A DNA stretch of 64,000 nt from Nemertoderma westbladi (GCA_032718475.1 JAUCBJ010008204.1:1-64000), one strand, 5' to 3'. Positions 30,641 through 44,169 are shown, numbered from the stretch's first letter. The notes: generated by a model from the sequence alone, not told the origin. Program-made: numbers and translations.

Positions 30641-32972
30641 AACCATTCCAAATTCAATGGTAAGAAGAACAATATCCGACCACTACGTCATCTACGACAT
30701 TTTCCAGTAGGCCATTTAGTAGTAGTAATTGCTAATTAGTGCACATGGAACATGTGTACGTACGTTTACACCCCATATTCAACATTTATTGTATTACGCC
30801 AGTACTAACTATGCAGCTATGTTGCTGCCATATGTTCTCCTATTTAAGTATTTAATGTCTCATGGTTGATATTTTACCTACAACATTCATATGTTTCAAT
30901 AGTTTTTTAATAGGATTGAGGCCTCTGACCAACATACCCAAACCAAACTACTAAACTGAGGCTTTTATATTATTGATTATTTGTGTGCCCATTAGTGATA
31001 CGGGTCCAATACCATTAGTAGATAAGGTGTAAGGACATGATTGACATGGATTCTCCGGTCTCAATTTTTCTGGATTCATGATGTCCGGCCACGAGTTACC
31101 CGGACATTGTCTAGACATGAATTTCACGGAATCGAATTGTCCTGTTACCAAACAACCGTCACTACTAGATAATTTTTTATATATTAATTATGTATTGATA
31201 TTTGAATGTGTATATATTATATTTATTGAATTTGTGACCTACAATTTTGGTTTAAACCATATAATGCCATATTTTGGTGAATATAAAATACAGGTTCAAT
31301 TGTCCGGTTACGAATTGCTGTGCAATTGCTTTCTTCGTGCAGTATTTTGGTGAGAAACAAGTTTGGGTAAAGACAATAAAGGCAATGTGAGGGCCATCGC
31401 ATACGCATACTTATTATTCATTATGATTTTCATATTAATTTAATTACGCGAAATTAAAGTCATTCCAATATCAACCCATATATCGGCGCGGCGGCTATAA
31501 GTGTAAGCTATGGGGAAGTATTCCATCCATACTTGTAAGCTATGGGGAAGTATTCCATCCATACTTGCTATTTGCCCTTATTTCCTCAACTTATTCGACT
31601 ATTGTTTCCTTTTCTTATAATATTAAATATTGGTATTCAATTACTGTAGATTACTTTAGTTGTACGCCACAAGTTGGTAACACGAAAGTAATTTAGAAGA
31701 TTTATTTTAATGAGAGTAAATATGATTTTCATCTCCCGACAGGATTAATTAAAAATTAATAATATTTAATTAATTTAAAAATTCCTGAAATTTTTATCGA
31801 TGTGGTGTACTTCCTTAGTGCGCATTATTACATATTGACAGAACCCAATATAGTCAGACAGTTTTGCACAGGAAGGTTTAAACTTTAAAGTTAATTACAG
31901 TATTTCGGAATAACATTTTTTAATTTTAAATTACTACTCCCCTGCCATTTTTTAACGGAATTGTCCAATTTTTGTTGGAAACCTCGTTACAGTACTGTAC
32001 ATAGTCGGCGGTATGAATTTGTCAGAATTTTTAATTTAGTCATAACCATTAACATTTAATCGGATGATTTTTTGCAAAAAAAAATAAAACTTTTCACATT
32101 TTGTGCTAAATTTTGGTGCAAAGTCGAAAAATAAACTTATTTCAAAATTATGCCGCCATGGCCTGGTGCCACATACATTCGACATACAGTACCGGTATAT
32201 GTTGTTTCTGAGCCAAACACACTAACGTTTATTAAATTTGGAACAAAACTCAGAGAAAGGTAGCATTTTTAAAATTAAATACTTTCTATGATGGCCGCTA
32301 GGGGGCGTCAAAAAATTATTTTGAAGAATTATTTAGTCATATGTTCATTGCCTGGATAGTATGATTAACAAACGTTTAAAAAATCTGTATTTTGGGAGCA
32401 CCCCACCAATTTCAAGGATATGGACAATGAACCGACCAATCAGGCTCATGTTGCTTCATATTATGCATACTGTATATATGCATGAGAATGTACTGTATGT
32501 TAGTATGTAGGCCTACTGTCTGTATTGTATATATCATATTGATATATAAGACGCCTCAGTTTGTTATACATAATGCCTAGTGCCTAGGCATTCTACTTTG
32601 CCAATCATAACTGATTTCAGAATGCGAGAAAGGGTTTTTATATCACGTGGCTGCAGTTGTAGTACATTGTTGTTAGAATTATCATAGGCAAATAGAAACT
32701 ACGATATGGCAATAAGATACGGACGAACTTTGTTCAAACCCAAACTGGCTCAAACCCCTGTAGCAATGGAGGCAATTAGCCAAACAAATATTATTTGTCT
32801 GTCAGTTACTGTAGGCCTACTGTACCGTACTGTACTGTACTGTACTGTAGGCCTACTGTTGTTTTATTTTATTATTATTCACAATTTACTACATTTCTAC
32901 CCACAATGTAGAATGTAGACGGTGGTTGGGCGGGTTGGCCCATTACACCAGCTAGCATTCATATATTGTAGC
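30641..32972. other. Intergenic, AT-rich
   Basis: No coding frame recognised. A direct duplication of about 33 bp (TGTAAGCTATGGGGAAGTAT...) lies at 31503-31568. A single CTCF-like word, GGCCGCTAGGGGGCGTC, is at 32292-32308. The region near 32800 has CTGTAC repeats. Confidence 0.5.
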
Positions 32973-33804
32973 CAGGGCTGTATTTAGGGGGGTGGCGAAG
33001 GGGCCGAGCGAGGCCCCAGGCCCCCCACCACGATCCCACAACTAGTGATCGACCGAACTACAGAGGAGCCGAACCGGAACCGAACTGAAACCGAACATGG
33101 CAATTTTGAATTTACCACTTTTTTTCAAAAAATAAATGCAAAACAAAAGGTTCGTGTGAAAAACAGTAAATATTTTTATATCTCATGAAATTACTGTATA
33201 TTTTTTTTCACTTTCGATTCTTGCATTTTTTGATCCGATGTTTTTATACTGATATACACAGGAACATGCTTCAAATTTCTAATTTCCACGGGTAATATAT
33301 AGGGATGTGAGTTTTCCTGAAATATGTTTTTCAAGGAAATTTCCGGTAAAGTATATTTCACCCGTAGTTACGACCACAAGTGTCAAGACAACGAACTACC
33401 TAAACACATCTAAGCAGGAATCCCTTGTTTCTAGTGTTTACTCTACTTGTGTTTTACTATATGTTTTCAGAATGTGCTAAATAAATTTAATAAAATAGGA
33501 AATTTCCGGAAAATGTATAGGAAATTTCCGGAAAATGTATAGGAAATTTCCGGAAATTTCCAAACATTTTCTGACTCACATCCCTACTAATATATTTACA
33601 TTCAGGTTTCTTTGAAAGGTATTTGCAATAAATAGATTGAAAAGTTAGGGTAATTAAAACGAGAGAAAATGTGTCTTTCAGTATAGTATAGTCTGTGAAA
33701 AGTGCTCGGCGCCGTGTGTGTGCAAAGCCCATACAGTAGAGCCCAGGCCCCCCACCACTGACCCGGCCCCAGGCCACCCACCACTCACTCTAAATCCGGC
33801 CCTG
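32973..33804. mobile_element. hAT-type MITE with perfect 8-bp target duplication
   Basis: Ends CAGGGCTGTATTTAG and, inverted, CAGGGCCGGATTTAG, followed by G/C-rich subterminal repeats rich in CCCACCAC. The flanks carry the identical 8-bp ATTGTAGC (32965-32972 and 33805-33812), the hAT signature. No transposase. A second MITE is nested at 33300-33586. Confidence 0.85.
33300..33586. mobile_element. Second hAT-like MITE, nested
   Basis: Terminal inverted repeats TAGGGATGTGAG at both ends and subterminal GGAAATTTCCGG palindromes, including a 23-bp unit repeated near 33497-33560. The 8-bp flanks GTAATATA and CTAATATA match at 7 of 8. Confidence 0.75.
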
Positions 33805-34182
33805 ATTGTAGCTACACTATAATTATTATAATCCGCATTACATAACAAAAACTTACTGTACGACCAAATATATCATATAGTTAAGCGTAAAGTAATTGCC
33901 ACTAGGGCCTATAAATAGACACAGGTGACCGACCTACTGTACTGTAAGTATGTTTATATTGTAATAATTGTCAGATTGTTAAGTAATAAAATGCACTTTT
34001 CCATATAGGTTGTAGTACGGTACCGGTAATACTGTAATACAGTAATAAACTGCATGAGTGTCGGTGCACCTTTTCGTTGTTGAAATTAATTTGTAATTTT
34101 CTATCATTGTGTAACTTATAAGTAACATTTTTTGTTGTAAAGAAAACAATCATCAGAAAATCAACTCAATAATCTGATAATA

Positions 34183-36427
34183 ATGGGTCCGGAACATAAT
34201 TTAGGTGACAACACAGATCATGACATGGTTTTTCTATTTACCTCTGAGAGTGTTGGGGAAGGGCACCCGGATAAACTGTGCGACCAAGTTAGCGACGCGG
34301 TATTGGACGCGCATCTGGCGCAGGACCCAAACGCGAAAGTCGCGTGCGAGACAATGGCGAAAACCGGTCTGGTGATGGTTTCCGGAGAGATCACTAGTAG
34401 GGCCTCGGTGGACTACCAGAAGGTGGTCCGCGAGACCATTAAACATATCGGTTACGACGACAGCGAAACGGGATTCGATTATAAGACTTGTAACGTTTTA
34501 GTCGCAATCGAGGAGCAAAGCCCCGAGATCGCGCAGTCGGTGCACGTTGGGAAGGCGGACGAGGAGGTTGGGGCCGGCGACCAGGGTTTAATGTTCGGGT
34601 ACGCTACCGATGAGACCGCCGAGAGTATGCCGCTCACCGTGGTGCTGGCCCACGCGTTGAACCGTAAGTTAGCGGAGTACCGACGCGATGGGACTATACC
34701 GTGGCTGCGCCCGGATTCTAAGACCCAGGTCACTGCCGAGTACAGGTTCGACGGGGGGGCCGCCGTACCCCTACGGGTTCATACCGTGGTTATATCGACC
34801 CAGCACAACGAGACGGTTACTAATGAAGAGATTAGGTAAGTAACTTGATCCCACACGACACGGGCGTTTGTATTTCTGTAAATACTTATGTACGCAGTTC
34901 GCTGGCAGTAAGTTTATCTGTTCGGCATTTTTATTATTTTATTTGAAAATCGATATTAAAATTAACGGGAAAAATTTGAACCCCGTAATATAAAATTCAT
35001 AATACAGTGTAGAACTGTAATATATATGAACATATTAAGACAGAACAAAGAAGTGCACAAAATTCATTGATAAGATAAGATTTTAAGAATTTCCTACACA
35101 GATAGAGCAAATTTATGTACTAAATACTAAATCAAATTTGTATCTAATTAATATAAACGTGGACATATTGCACCCTACTTGTAGCTGGTACCTGGACGCG
35201 GACGGGTAGTCCCAATATTACAGGCACCAGTAACACAACGGTTAATTATTATTAATTAAGTTTTGTAATATTGGAAATAACTAAATATGGAGATAAGTGT
35301 AATGTAATGTATTGTATTAAGTTTAAAACAATTTCGCAAGTTGAAATCAAAGTACTATAACATAAGATGGCCAAGTACTGTAGTGTGTAGGGTTGACCAC
35401 AGTGACAGCATATATGCTGGTATTGACAGTTGGGAGGCCGTGAGGAGGTAAATTGCGGACATACAAGGTATCAGATAGTATTTACAGGTCTATCCTTTAC
35501 GTGAGCCGCTAGCTGAATGGTTAGAGCGTCAGACTTCCAACCTGAAGGTCACCAGTTCGATCCCACCTGGACGTCATTGCCGACTTTGCAAAGATGTGCC
35601 CAACAAAAAGTTATAATAAGTCCCGTATATCATTAAACATAACTGATATAAGATGGGCACATAGCCTTATCACCTAACCAAAACTAATGCAATCTACCTG
35701 CACACTGACTGACATACATACATAAACAAGACGGGGAACTAATTATTTAAAATTAAACATCACTCAAAAGATACATCTGTTAATCGGGTTATAATATGAA
35801 CAGAACAAGTGGGATTATGTTTTTAGTATTTTTTGTTTAATAATAAATCAATACAATTTATTTGTTTATATTATTTTTAGGAAGACGTTACGAACACGTA
35901 TTATAGACGAAGTGATTCCTTCTAAGTACATGGACGACAAGACCATCTTCCATCTCAACCCCTCGGGCGCCTTCACTATAGGAGGTCCCATGGGTGACGC
36001 TGGGCTCACTGGACGCAAGATAATAGTGGACACGTACGGGGGCTGGGGGGCCCACGGGGGCGGGGCATTCAGCGGCAAGGACTACACCAAGGTGGACCGC
36101 AGTGCGGCGTACGCAGCCCGTCAGGTGGCCATGAGTCTGGTGCGCGCGGGGATCTGTCGGAGGGTGTTGGTGCAGGTCGCCTACTCTATAGGGATAGCGG
36201 AACCCCTGTCGCTGTCGGTCATCGACTTTAACACCTCCAAGTATTCGGCTCGTCAACTCATATCGATCGTGAACGCGAACTTCGACCTGCGCCCCGGCGC
36301 CATCCTAAAGGCCTTGGATCTGAAGCGACCCATCTACCAGCAGACAGCCTCTTACGGTCACTTTGGGCGGAAAGAGTTCCCGTGGGAGCAACCCAAACAC
36401 ATCGTAATACCCAAGTTCGACTCGTAA
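34183..36427 (+). CDS. MAT2A: S-adenosylmethionine synthetase (two exons)
   Basis: Exons 34183-34835 and 35881-36427 join in phase at an Arg codon split by a GT-AG intron (AG|GTAAGT ... TTTTTAG|G), giving 399 residues against about 395 in human MAT2A. It makes S-adenosylmethionine from methionine and ATP in the cytosol. Visible family blocks: [20 protein letters not shown] with the ATP/metal residues near 25-45, [64 protein letters not shown], and the end [10 protein letters not shown]. All signature residues appear present. The orthologue subtype (1A or 2A) cannot be settled, so the symbol is generic. The single intron holds a SINE. Confidence 0.97.
35419..35577 (+). repeat. tRNA-derived SINE, family 1, in MAT intron
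   Basis: 35501-35577 resembles a tRNA with a TCC-type anticodon loop (CTTCCAA), an A-box-like AGCTGAATGGTT and a B-box GTTCGATCCC. About 80 bases before it (from GGTATTGACAG, with TAAATTGCGGACAT) also match the inverted copy at 38987-39130. The tRNA-like part is thus internal to a longer repeat. Acceptor-stem pairing is poor, so it is not a functional tRNA. Confidence 0.65.
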
Positions 36428-38986
36428 TTAAAGCTAATTAATTCCCATTAATTGTAGCTACTAATTCTCTTTGTTTTTTTCCGCCTTGCTATTCGCCGTT
36501 GCTCAATGAATATAATTAATTAATTAATATTGTTTCACTACCAAACATTTAATTTGGCCTACATATTTACCAACTACATTCCTTTCGCACCAACGAGCTG
36601 CGTTTTATGCCTTATTTTTTACTGTTGTAAATTTCATTTTCGCTTTCGTTAAATTTTATTTTCAATTATTTCTATAGTAAATATTTTCAATTGACATTTA
36701 AATGTTACATTAGTTTTTGTTGTCGCTAAAATATTGAGACGGAAACAAATACCTGTATAATTCTAGCTCAGGCCTACATGGCAATGGAAATACAATGATG
36801 GATTATGTATAATCTTCTCTATATTCTGTATACTATTATTTATATGCTAAATTATTTTAATAATTTTCAAATTTAATTAAAAAAACAAACGTCAAACTTA
36901 CATACTTTGGAACGGAAGACAAACTAACTACAAGCGGTTATAGTTGTTTGTGGTTGTGGTTATTTTTGTATATATAGTTTATAACTTGTTTTTTGTGCTC
37001 CAAATCAGGTCCATGGTATATTTTTAATCGTAATCTTTAAATTGTAACTACAACATTGGCATTCCCCTGAACTACAGGGTTAATTTAATTAATTATTTTC
37101 ACACATTTGCTCTATTTTTTCCTAATCTAACACAACACGGTTTGGTTGTAACCCTGGCCGACCTGTTTACTATGAAGTAGCTTTATTCTGAATCATCCTG
37201 TTTTACAATGTGTTACCGTACTGCTGTCGTTTACCGTTTTTTATGCAATTTAATGATTATTTATAATATTGTAACTTGCTAGGTCCTATCACGGTGCAAA
37301 AGTTGAAATGAAAAATAATTTATGAACAGCGACTGACTATAATGATATAAATTATATTGCGTGTGTGGAGGGATAAAATCTATTTTTTTTAAACCGCGGA
37401 GTGGAAGAATCGTAGTTGATTTCGGTATATCGTTGCTTTATTGGCTCCAAGAATGTTTATGTCGCAGGTAGAATTTCATCGAATTTTATAATTCCAGGGG
37501 ATTTTAGATTCGAAGCTAATTTACTTACTAGGTGTGGATTCGTAAGAATGTTCAATCAACTTTAAGTTATTTAGTGGCACTTGCAATTTGCCCGCAAGTG
37601 AAAATGTGATCTCAAGCACACATTGACCGCAAATGAAATAAAGTTGTGTTTATTGTCCTGCTCCTTTTCCAAGGGTTTAGATTAAATTAATTTTTAAACT
37701 CCAGTAAACAAGTTTACAGTTGTGGGTTCTAATGTAAACCCTTATTGGTAGACGGGGTTTGCGTGTGTTCTTGTTTTTGTTGGCCGTGTTGGTGGATGTC
37801 TCTCTCTCTCCCTCCGACCTGCCGTCGCTAAACAAACAGTTATGGGTGGGAGAGTATTGACTTTCGTTGTGTTTACAGCATCAATTGGCTATGGGAGAGC
37901 CTCTTCTCACACATCTCCCCCCTGTGTGGGACCCATTTATTCTATGTAACATAAAAGTATGTTATAGTTATTTACATACTTGTGTGTAAAGTAGCGTAAA
38001 AAGCGGCGTAAAGTAGCGTGTAAAGTAGTGTGATGATCCGAGTGGCTTTGTTACACGAACGAACGTTAGTGAGTGAGTGAAAATAAAGCCACGAGGATCA
38101 GAACACTGTGCTGTATAAATAAATGTAAAAATGACATAAATTATGTTATAAAAAAGTTAGCTTATATTTATGGTGGCGTTTAGAGACATGTTAACAGTTT
38201 ATAGCGTCTGGTTATTAATAGCTACCGGTAGGTAATGCAGTAGGTGTAGGCCTATCTGGAAGTCAGGCAATTAATTATAAATGCCACCTATTGTTTACGT
38301 GGTAACCAATGACGCCGTAACTTTACAGTCGCCGTCATTGGTTACCACACAAACAAGGGCATTACAACACCCAATACAATACTAAATGCACAGGCCAATA
38401 CAATGCAGCAATGTCCTCTAAAGTTGTAAAGTGCTAAATAACAACTCGCTGTTAATACTAACGGCGTTGAGTAATGTTACAATTTTGGAATAAAGTAGTA
38501 TAATAATTCAAAATATAGCATTGAAGCACCTTCCCTTCAGTTCTCAGCCATTCTACCAATGATTCTATTTTCTATTGCTGTTTTGAGGATGCAGTGAGTT
38601 TCTATCTATAATAGATACTCACTATTTATCTATTGTTAGTAAGTAGGTGCAGTGAGTAGGTGCATTGGCGAACATTACAGACGCAAATTTCTAATTCAAA
38701 TTTCAAAATTTTGTACAAAGTTTCCTTTACTTTGCTTTGGAATGAGCCAATAACTAACTATGTTCAACGTTATGTCTGAGTAAATTTGTTTGGGTTTGGA
38801 GCTCGCTAGCGCATCTCCATTCATTGCGCTGTGCGTAAACGCGACGAGACACCTGCGCTAACTGGTAAAGGGGGTTCAATTCCAAATTGTAACAATTTGG
38901 AATTAGCCCCTGTCATACTTCAAAACTCGAGGTGATGTAGAGCTGATTCAAGCCCTTCAATGAAACTGATTGTATCCATCTGTATT
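36428..38986. other. Intergenic after MAT gene
   Basis: AT-rich, no protein-coding frame seen. It contains short tandem words near 37985-38040 (GTAAAGTAGCGT) and a perfect 16-bp inverted repeat at 38299-38348. Confidence 0.5.
38299..38348. repeat. Perfect 16-bp inverted repeat
   Basis: GTGGTAACCAATGACG at 38299-38314 is the exact reverse complement of 38333-38348 with an 18-base loop; outside it, TGTTTAC/ACAAACA extend the pairing imperfectly. Could be a fold-back element or a protein-binding palindrome. Confidence 0.75.
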
Positions 38987-39130
38987 GGATCGAACTGGTG
39001 ACCTCCAGGTTCTAAGTCTGACGCTCTAACTAACCATTCCGCCTGCGGCAAAGGTGAAACATAGACCTGGAAACGTAGACATGTCCGCAATTTACGCCAT
39101 GGTCTCACATCAGAGCTGTCAATACCATGA
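38987..39130 (-). repeat. tRNA-derived SINE, family 1, second copy
   Basis: On minus this matches 35419-35562: GGTATTGACAG, TAAATTGCGGACAT, GGAATGGTTAG, AGAGCGTCAGACTT and CACCAGTTCGATCC occur in the same order. Confidence 0.65.
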
Positions 39131-39431
39131 TCTGAAAAAACTATTGTGCTCAATATCCTCCTGAACTTGTCCGTCTTTATCAACTCACTACAATGAAATG
39201 TTATTGTACTAACTATCACGGTCTTTTTCTAATGAAAATTATGAATGAAAAATTTATGAAAATAATTATCAGACCTGGAGCAACTGTCTGAATGTCAGTA
39301 GTGAACCTATCTCTCAGTGGAACGGTAGGTATGTGATAACATCCGGTTATTAGAGTTTAATACCATCTGACAAGATCTGAGCCCTGAGCCAACTTGAGTC
39401 AGCAAAGGGCATTGTAAAATAAGCGAACATC

Positions 39432-40400
39432 ATGGTTGATGTAGAGGTAAAGGCCGATAATCATTCATCGGGCGATGAGGAGACCTCATCGAAGGGTAAA
39501 CAACAGGTTGAAGAGAAAAAAATCGTGGCCACTCAAGTTAGCGGCGTTGTAAAGTGGTTTAACGTTAAGGCCGGGTATGGGTTTATAAATCGTGATGATA
39601 CGAAGGAGGATATATTTGTTCATCAAACCGCCATCATTAAGAACAACCCATCTAAGTTCTTACGAAGCGTAGGCGAAGGCGAGGCCTTAGAATTCGATGT
39701 CATCGAAGGTTTGAAAGGCCACGAAGCAGCGAATGTTACTGGTCCGGATGGCGGACCAGTACAAGGCAGCAAATTCGCGTCAGAGAGGCCGAGGTACCGA
39801 GGCTATCGTAGGCAGTACTACCGAGATCGTCGCCAATCTCCTTCGGGAGACGGGGATCGTCGAAGGGATTACGACGAAGACGACGAGGATGCCGAAGGGG
39901 AGCGACAACCGGCGCAACGGTACCGAGGACGGGGTCGGCGTTCGGGACGAGGTGGGTACAGTAGACGACGAGCTGGCGGGGGGAAGGAGCAGGGGGATGC
40001 ATACGAGGGGAGTGGAGGGGAGGAGAATGAGGTGGACGTGGATGATGATAGAAGGGGAGGTCGGGGTCGGTGGGTTGGAGGAGGGGGGCGGGGTAGACGG
40101 GGGAGGGGGCGCGGTCGTGGCGGTTACTATGGGGGTTACGGGGGCGGTTGGTATGGCGGCTACGACTACGGGTACAGACCGCCGCCGCCACCACGGAGGT
40201 ACGGCTACTACCGGGGGGACAGTTACTACGAGGAGGACGGGTATCGGGGCGGGCCGCCGCCGAGGGGCGGCTACCGGGGTTACCAGGGGGACGCGTCGTA
40301 CCGGAGGCGGCGTCGTGGCCCCCCCGGGGGGCGGCGGGGGGAACCGCGGAACAACGAGGGCGAAGAGCCCCAGGGCGAGGAGGTGAATGCCGAGAATTAA
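39432..40400 (+). CDS. YBX1: Y-box / cold-shock domain RNA-binding protein
   Basis: 322 residues. An acidic/polar N terminus is followed by a complete cold-shock domain at about 37-110 with both RNP motifs: [16 protein letters not shown] (RNP1 GYGFINR) and DIFVHQTAI (RNP2). The last 200 residues are a basic, Arg/Gly/Tyr-rich tail with [15 protein letters not shown] and [11 protein letters not shown] stretches and acidic patches, as in animal Y-box proteins that package mRNA and regulate translation. Orthology within YBX1/2/3 is not resolvable. The coding region is one exon, whereas vertebrate YBX genes have about eight. AATAAA occurs 5 bases after the stop but may be too close to serve. Confidence 0.93.
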   Translation: MVDVEVKADNHSSGDEETSSKGKQQVEEKKIVATQVSGVVKWFNVKAGYGFINRDDTKEDIFVHQTAIIKNNPSKFLRSVGEGEALEFDVIEGLKGHEAANVTGPDGGPVQGSKFASERPRYRGYRRQYYRDRRQSPSGDGDRRRDYDEDDEDAEGERQPAQRYRGRGRRSGRGGYSRRRAGGGKEQGDAYEGSGGEENEVDVDDDRRGGRGRWVGGGGRGRRGRGRGRGGYYGGYGGGWYGGYDYGYRPPPPPRRYGYYRGDSYYEEDGYRGGPPPRGGYRGYQGDASYRRRRRGPPGGRRGEPRNNEGEEPQGEEVNAEN

Positions 40401-41109
40401 GAAGAATAAATGGTTTTTGGATCTTATAATATCTTTAGAAGAACTCATTGTAGGTGGTTGATAATAATTTTATTCTACCAACTTGGCATTATTATTATAT
40501 AAAAATATATAATTAATCCCTCAAATTTACCAAGAACTATTACTAACTAGGTTTATTTTATTATTATATTGTGTTATTCTCTTAGAAAGTTTGTTACCAT
40601 TACCAGTTTGATGCTAAGCTTACATTATAGGTGTTTGTTTATGTGTTTTAATTGTGCTACAGTAGAATACCCATCCAATTATTATTACCGTATGTGGCCC
40701 GAATAATATTTTCCCGGTAGTCCTACATAAGATTCCGAATGTACAACCAGATATCTTGTGGTGTAGGAACATGTGATGTGTTACGAGATTTTAAATGTTA
40801 TATTTAATCGGTTTATAAAAATTATTATAAAAGCCTTTGAATAACATCGTTTGAACAACATAATATTTGTTTAGTTTATTTGAGGGGGAGGAGAGTTTGA
40901 AAAAGTTGTGGTTTTAAAGGCTGAATTTTTTCATTGGCAATAATTTAATGACCCTGCACAAACACTAAAGAGCTATCCCACGAAAAAAGAGGACTTAGAA
41001 CTCAAAAGTAAAACTTCTTGCTAATATTAATTTCTATATCATTTTTTTGTCAATTTTATCCTATATTTCAAATCTACTTTTAAAAAATCGAGTGCGGAAT
41101 AAATTATCA

Positions 41110-41280
41110 CTTTGAAAAATGATGATTTTGTTCATTAGCAAGTCGTGCCCTGATCTCCTTCAGGAACTCGGATGTTTCAGGGCCGGGGCGGCCCAAGGTC
41201 TCGTAGGCTACCGGATTGAAGAGGTAGCCCCGGTCCATGAGTTCCTGGTACTTGCGGATCTTTACAGTTTCCGCTTCCAA
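41110..41280 (-). pseudogene. Retroelement C-terminal fragment (possible)
   Basis: On minus, about 52 clean codons encode a segment with KIRKYQELMDRG, FNPVAYETLGRPG and FLKEIRARL. KYQ...F.PVA.ET.G..G...L is a pattern I associate with the region after the RT domain in many retroelements. It is GC-rich unlike its AT-rich surroundings, so probably a relic. A conserved exon of an unidentified gene is the alternative. Confidence 0.35.
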
Positions 41281-42903
41281 AAATTACCACTACCAAAAAT
41301 TAACGCCACACTTTAAAAAAAAATCGTAAAAAGGTGAGCGTCTAACTTCACTAATACCAGCTACATTTTTTGCTACCGCGGTAAACAATTATTAATTAGG
41401 ACTAACGACATTAATAACGATATATAAATATTGGGTGTAATAGAGATTAATTGTAGATTATTATAGAAAAATAGAACCATTAATAGCACATGGAAGCACG
41501 TAAAAAACAATTATATTCGTAAAAATTAGTATTGTGCTTCATAACCTCATTATAATTAACACAAAACGGTAAATTATTGTTTATATACAGTATGTACATG
41601 TACAATACACAGTACATAATGTATATAGGCCTACCTATATTGAGTTTTATGGTATATATATTATCAAAGCAAAAATATATACTATATATACTATATAATA
41701 CATTTATATATAATATTTATTATTCATTATTGCGGAAGATATATTTCTTGAATATATAAGAAACCGCCGTGGGATAAGGGATCCGGTTTAGTGTATATAT
41801 ATGTTTGTAAGCATAATATAATAAATAAATTAAATATTATTTTAAATAAACCTAGATCGACCTTAGAAAAGAATTCATATATCACTTTATCACTAGCCTT
41901 CGATATCATATGTATATCTTTTTCGTTGAAAACCAACTCTTTATAAATTAAATAAATTTAAAACCTAATTTAAAATTTAATTTAAAATATAAAATAAATT
42001 AAATATTTTATTAGTATATACAGTAGTATATATATTTAGTTACACCCATCCGAGAAAAAAATTATATCATCTCAATGAAAAAGGATCAATTAAGGGAAAT
42101 CAACTGATTACAGTGGCAATTTATTCTAACCAATACAATAAACTAAAGTCATTAGAACAGGTTACAGTTAAAAAATAATCAGAAAAAGTAATCAGTTGTT
42201 ATTCGCATCGATTTGTCCCTGGAGATGGAAACTAATTTTGTCGAAAGCCGCGGTGCAGATTCACATATGATGAGAATTATTAATGTTTTAGGTTAATTTA
42301 ACCGCATGAACAGTATAATTTAACACTATACTAATAAACCGTATTTTATTTTATCTGCCAATGAATCCAAGTAGGTACAGCTACAGCAGTCTTGTACTAT
42401 CTAACTAAATATTTATACAGTATATGTATAGTATATTTTACAATAATAATGACACAAATTGTATCAGCGACGGGAAAAAGAAACAAATTTTCGTCGGTGG
42501 GGATGATAGAGATTAAAATATAATTTTAGCTCTTGGCTCAAAGTCAGACATGATTACAATATAATTTGTTTGAAACAATTTGATAATAAAATTGCTTGAC
42601 ACAATAATTAACACTAAAAATATTATTAGTTGGCCACCCTGGAGTGACTTCAATGCATGGATGATACTGATACATCAGCTGGCAAAGGCGAGCTCATCCA
42701 GGCTTTGGATTTATTAGGACCATTAAAAAAAGGCTTATTGCATCCTGATTGATTTACAATCAATTAGGCCCTAAACAATAGGTATTAAACAACATTGATT
42801 AATCAATTAACTGTCTGTAGCTGATACCTGATACAATAGTTATTGTCAAACCTCCCTCTACTGAAGAAAGGAATTTAACACATTGTACTCCTGTATCTCC
42901 CCT

Positions 42904-42921
42904 CCCCCCCCCCCCCCCCCC
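42904..42921. repeat. Poly-C tract, 18 bases
   Basis: Uninterrupted run of 18 C. Confidence 0.95.
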
Positions 42922-43183
42922 TTCACTACAAAACCAATTCATTATTACTTTGCTCGTACGATCACCGCGAAATATAACTACTGTAGAACAATGACATCAT
43001 AAATTCACGAAATAATTACTTTATACTTGATTACAATGTTGATTTTTAAAACTGAAAACAATTACTGTATCTCTTCGAATAAGAACTTTGGCGTTTAAGT
43101 TTATAAATTGCCAATTTGGGAGGCGTTTTTTCGGAGAAGGCGTGTAAGTTGCTGATTGGAGGTTCAGGGGTGCATTTATTCGA

Positions 43184-43205
43184 GGGGGGGGGGGGGGGGG
43201 GGGGG
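43184..43205. repeat. Poly-G tract, 22 bases
   Basis: Uninterrupted run of 22 G. Confidence 0.95.
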
Positions 43206-44169
43206 TTGTTATTATTCGAAGAAATACGGTAATTTAATTTGATACGATTTACGACTTTAAGTAATATAGTAATGTAATGTAGGTCTGTAGTCATGATCTT
43301 ATGTTGGGACTGCCTGGGGCGCAAAATCCAATCGGTCCCTGAATATAATGACATAATATAATAAATAAACATAATAAAATGTCCATATTTATCTGATTCG
43401 AAAACGCTATTGCGCAGCGTTAGTAGAGGACAGACCGCAGAATTACACTCTCAACGACCATGTGTGTGTGGAAAGCAAACATTGAATGGGGTTAATTACG
43501 TTTAGATCAATTTAACACTGATTAGGAGAGAAGGGCGGGGCATCTTAACTCAATCACTCACTTGACCTAATAAAAACTACAGTATAATAGGACGGGGTAT
43601 GGGGATTCTAGCTGTATAATTTTTAGGTACCGGTATACCAATTAATTTACTCTTAGTGGAAAATATTTAATTTCCATGAAAGGACACGTATTTTAGGTCA
43701 ATTTAATTAACATAATGAACTATTAACTGTCATTAACTGATATTATCTTAGCTTCTCGAAGCCCACACGTAAATTCTACTTGGAAAATTTATAAACTTTT
43801 GCCAAACAAACATGTGTACCGAGTTTAGTTAGATTTTATCGAGGTTATTGTCGTGGCTCGCCCCACAGTTGCGGGCCTGCAGCAGTTTAGGTGCTCCATT
43901 GCAGCATTGGCAATTGACAGATTAAGCCTAGCCTTTAGTATTCCGCATTACAGCTCTGATTAGCAGCAACTAGCAGACAGACTGCAGGACTGAATGAATA
44001 CTGCCAGACTGCACTACCGGTAGCGTAGCATATTGCATTGCTGTATTGTGGTATTGTTGGCGTTTGTCGTGTGTTGTTTTGCCGTACCGGTACACAGGTG
44101 ACAGGGGCTGAAAACTAACTGACTAGCCCTAGCTGCTTAGCATACACCATAACGTCTGAACGTGTAGCT

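Larger units (their letters stand above)
40401..44169. other. Intergenic, AT-rich, with fragments
   Basis: No complete gene recognised. It holds a possible retroelement fragment (41110-41280), AT microsatellite-like DNA at 41570-42060, poly-C at 42904-42921, poly-G at 43184-43205 and a transposon-end-like sequence at 43858-43876. Confidence 0.5.

Noticed and set aside
35501-35577. Candidate tRNA-Gly gene
   Set aside because: A and B boxes are present but the acceptor stem does not pair and the sequence is part of a longer dispersed repeat.
39733-40448. Long alternative frames over the Y-box gene on both strands
   Set aside because: They are GC-rich shadows of the Arg/Gly-rich tail and lack any domain.
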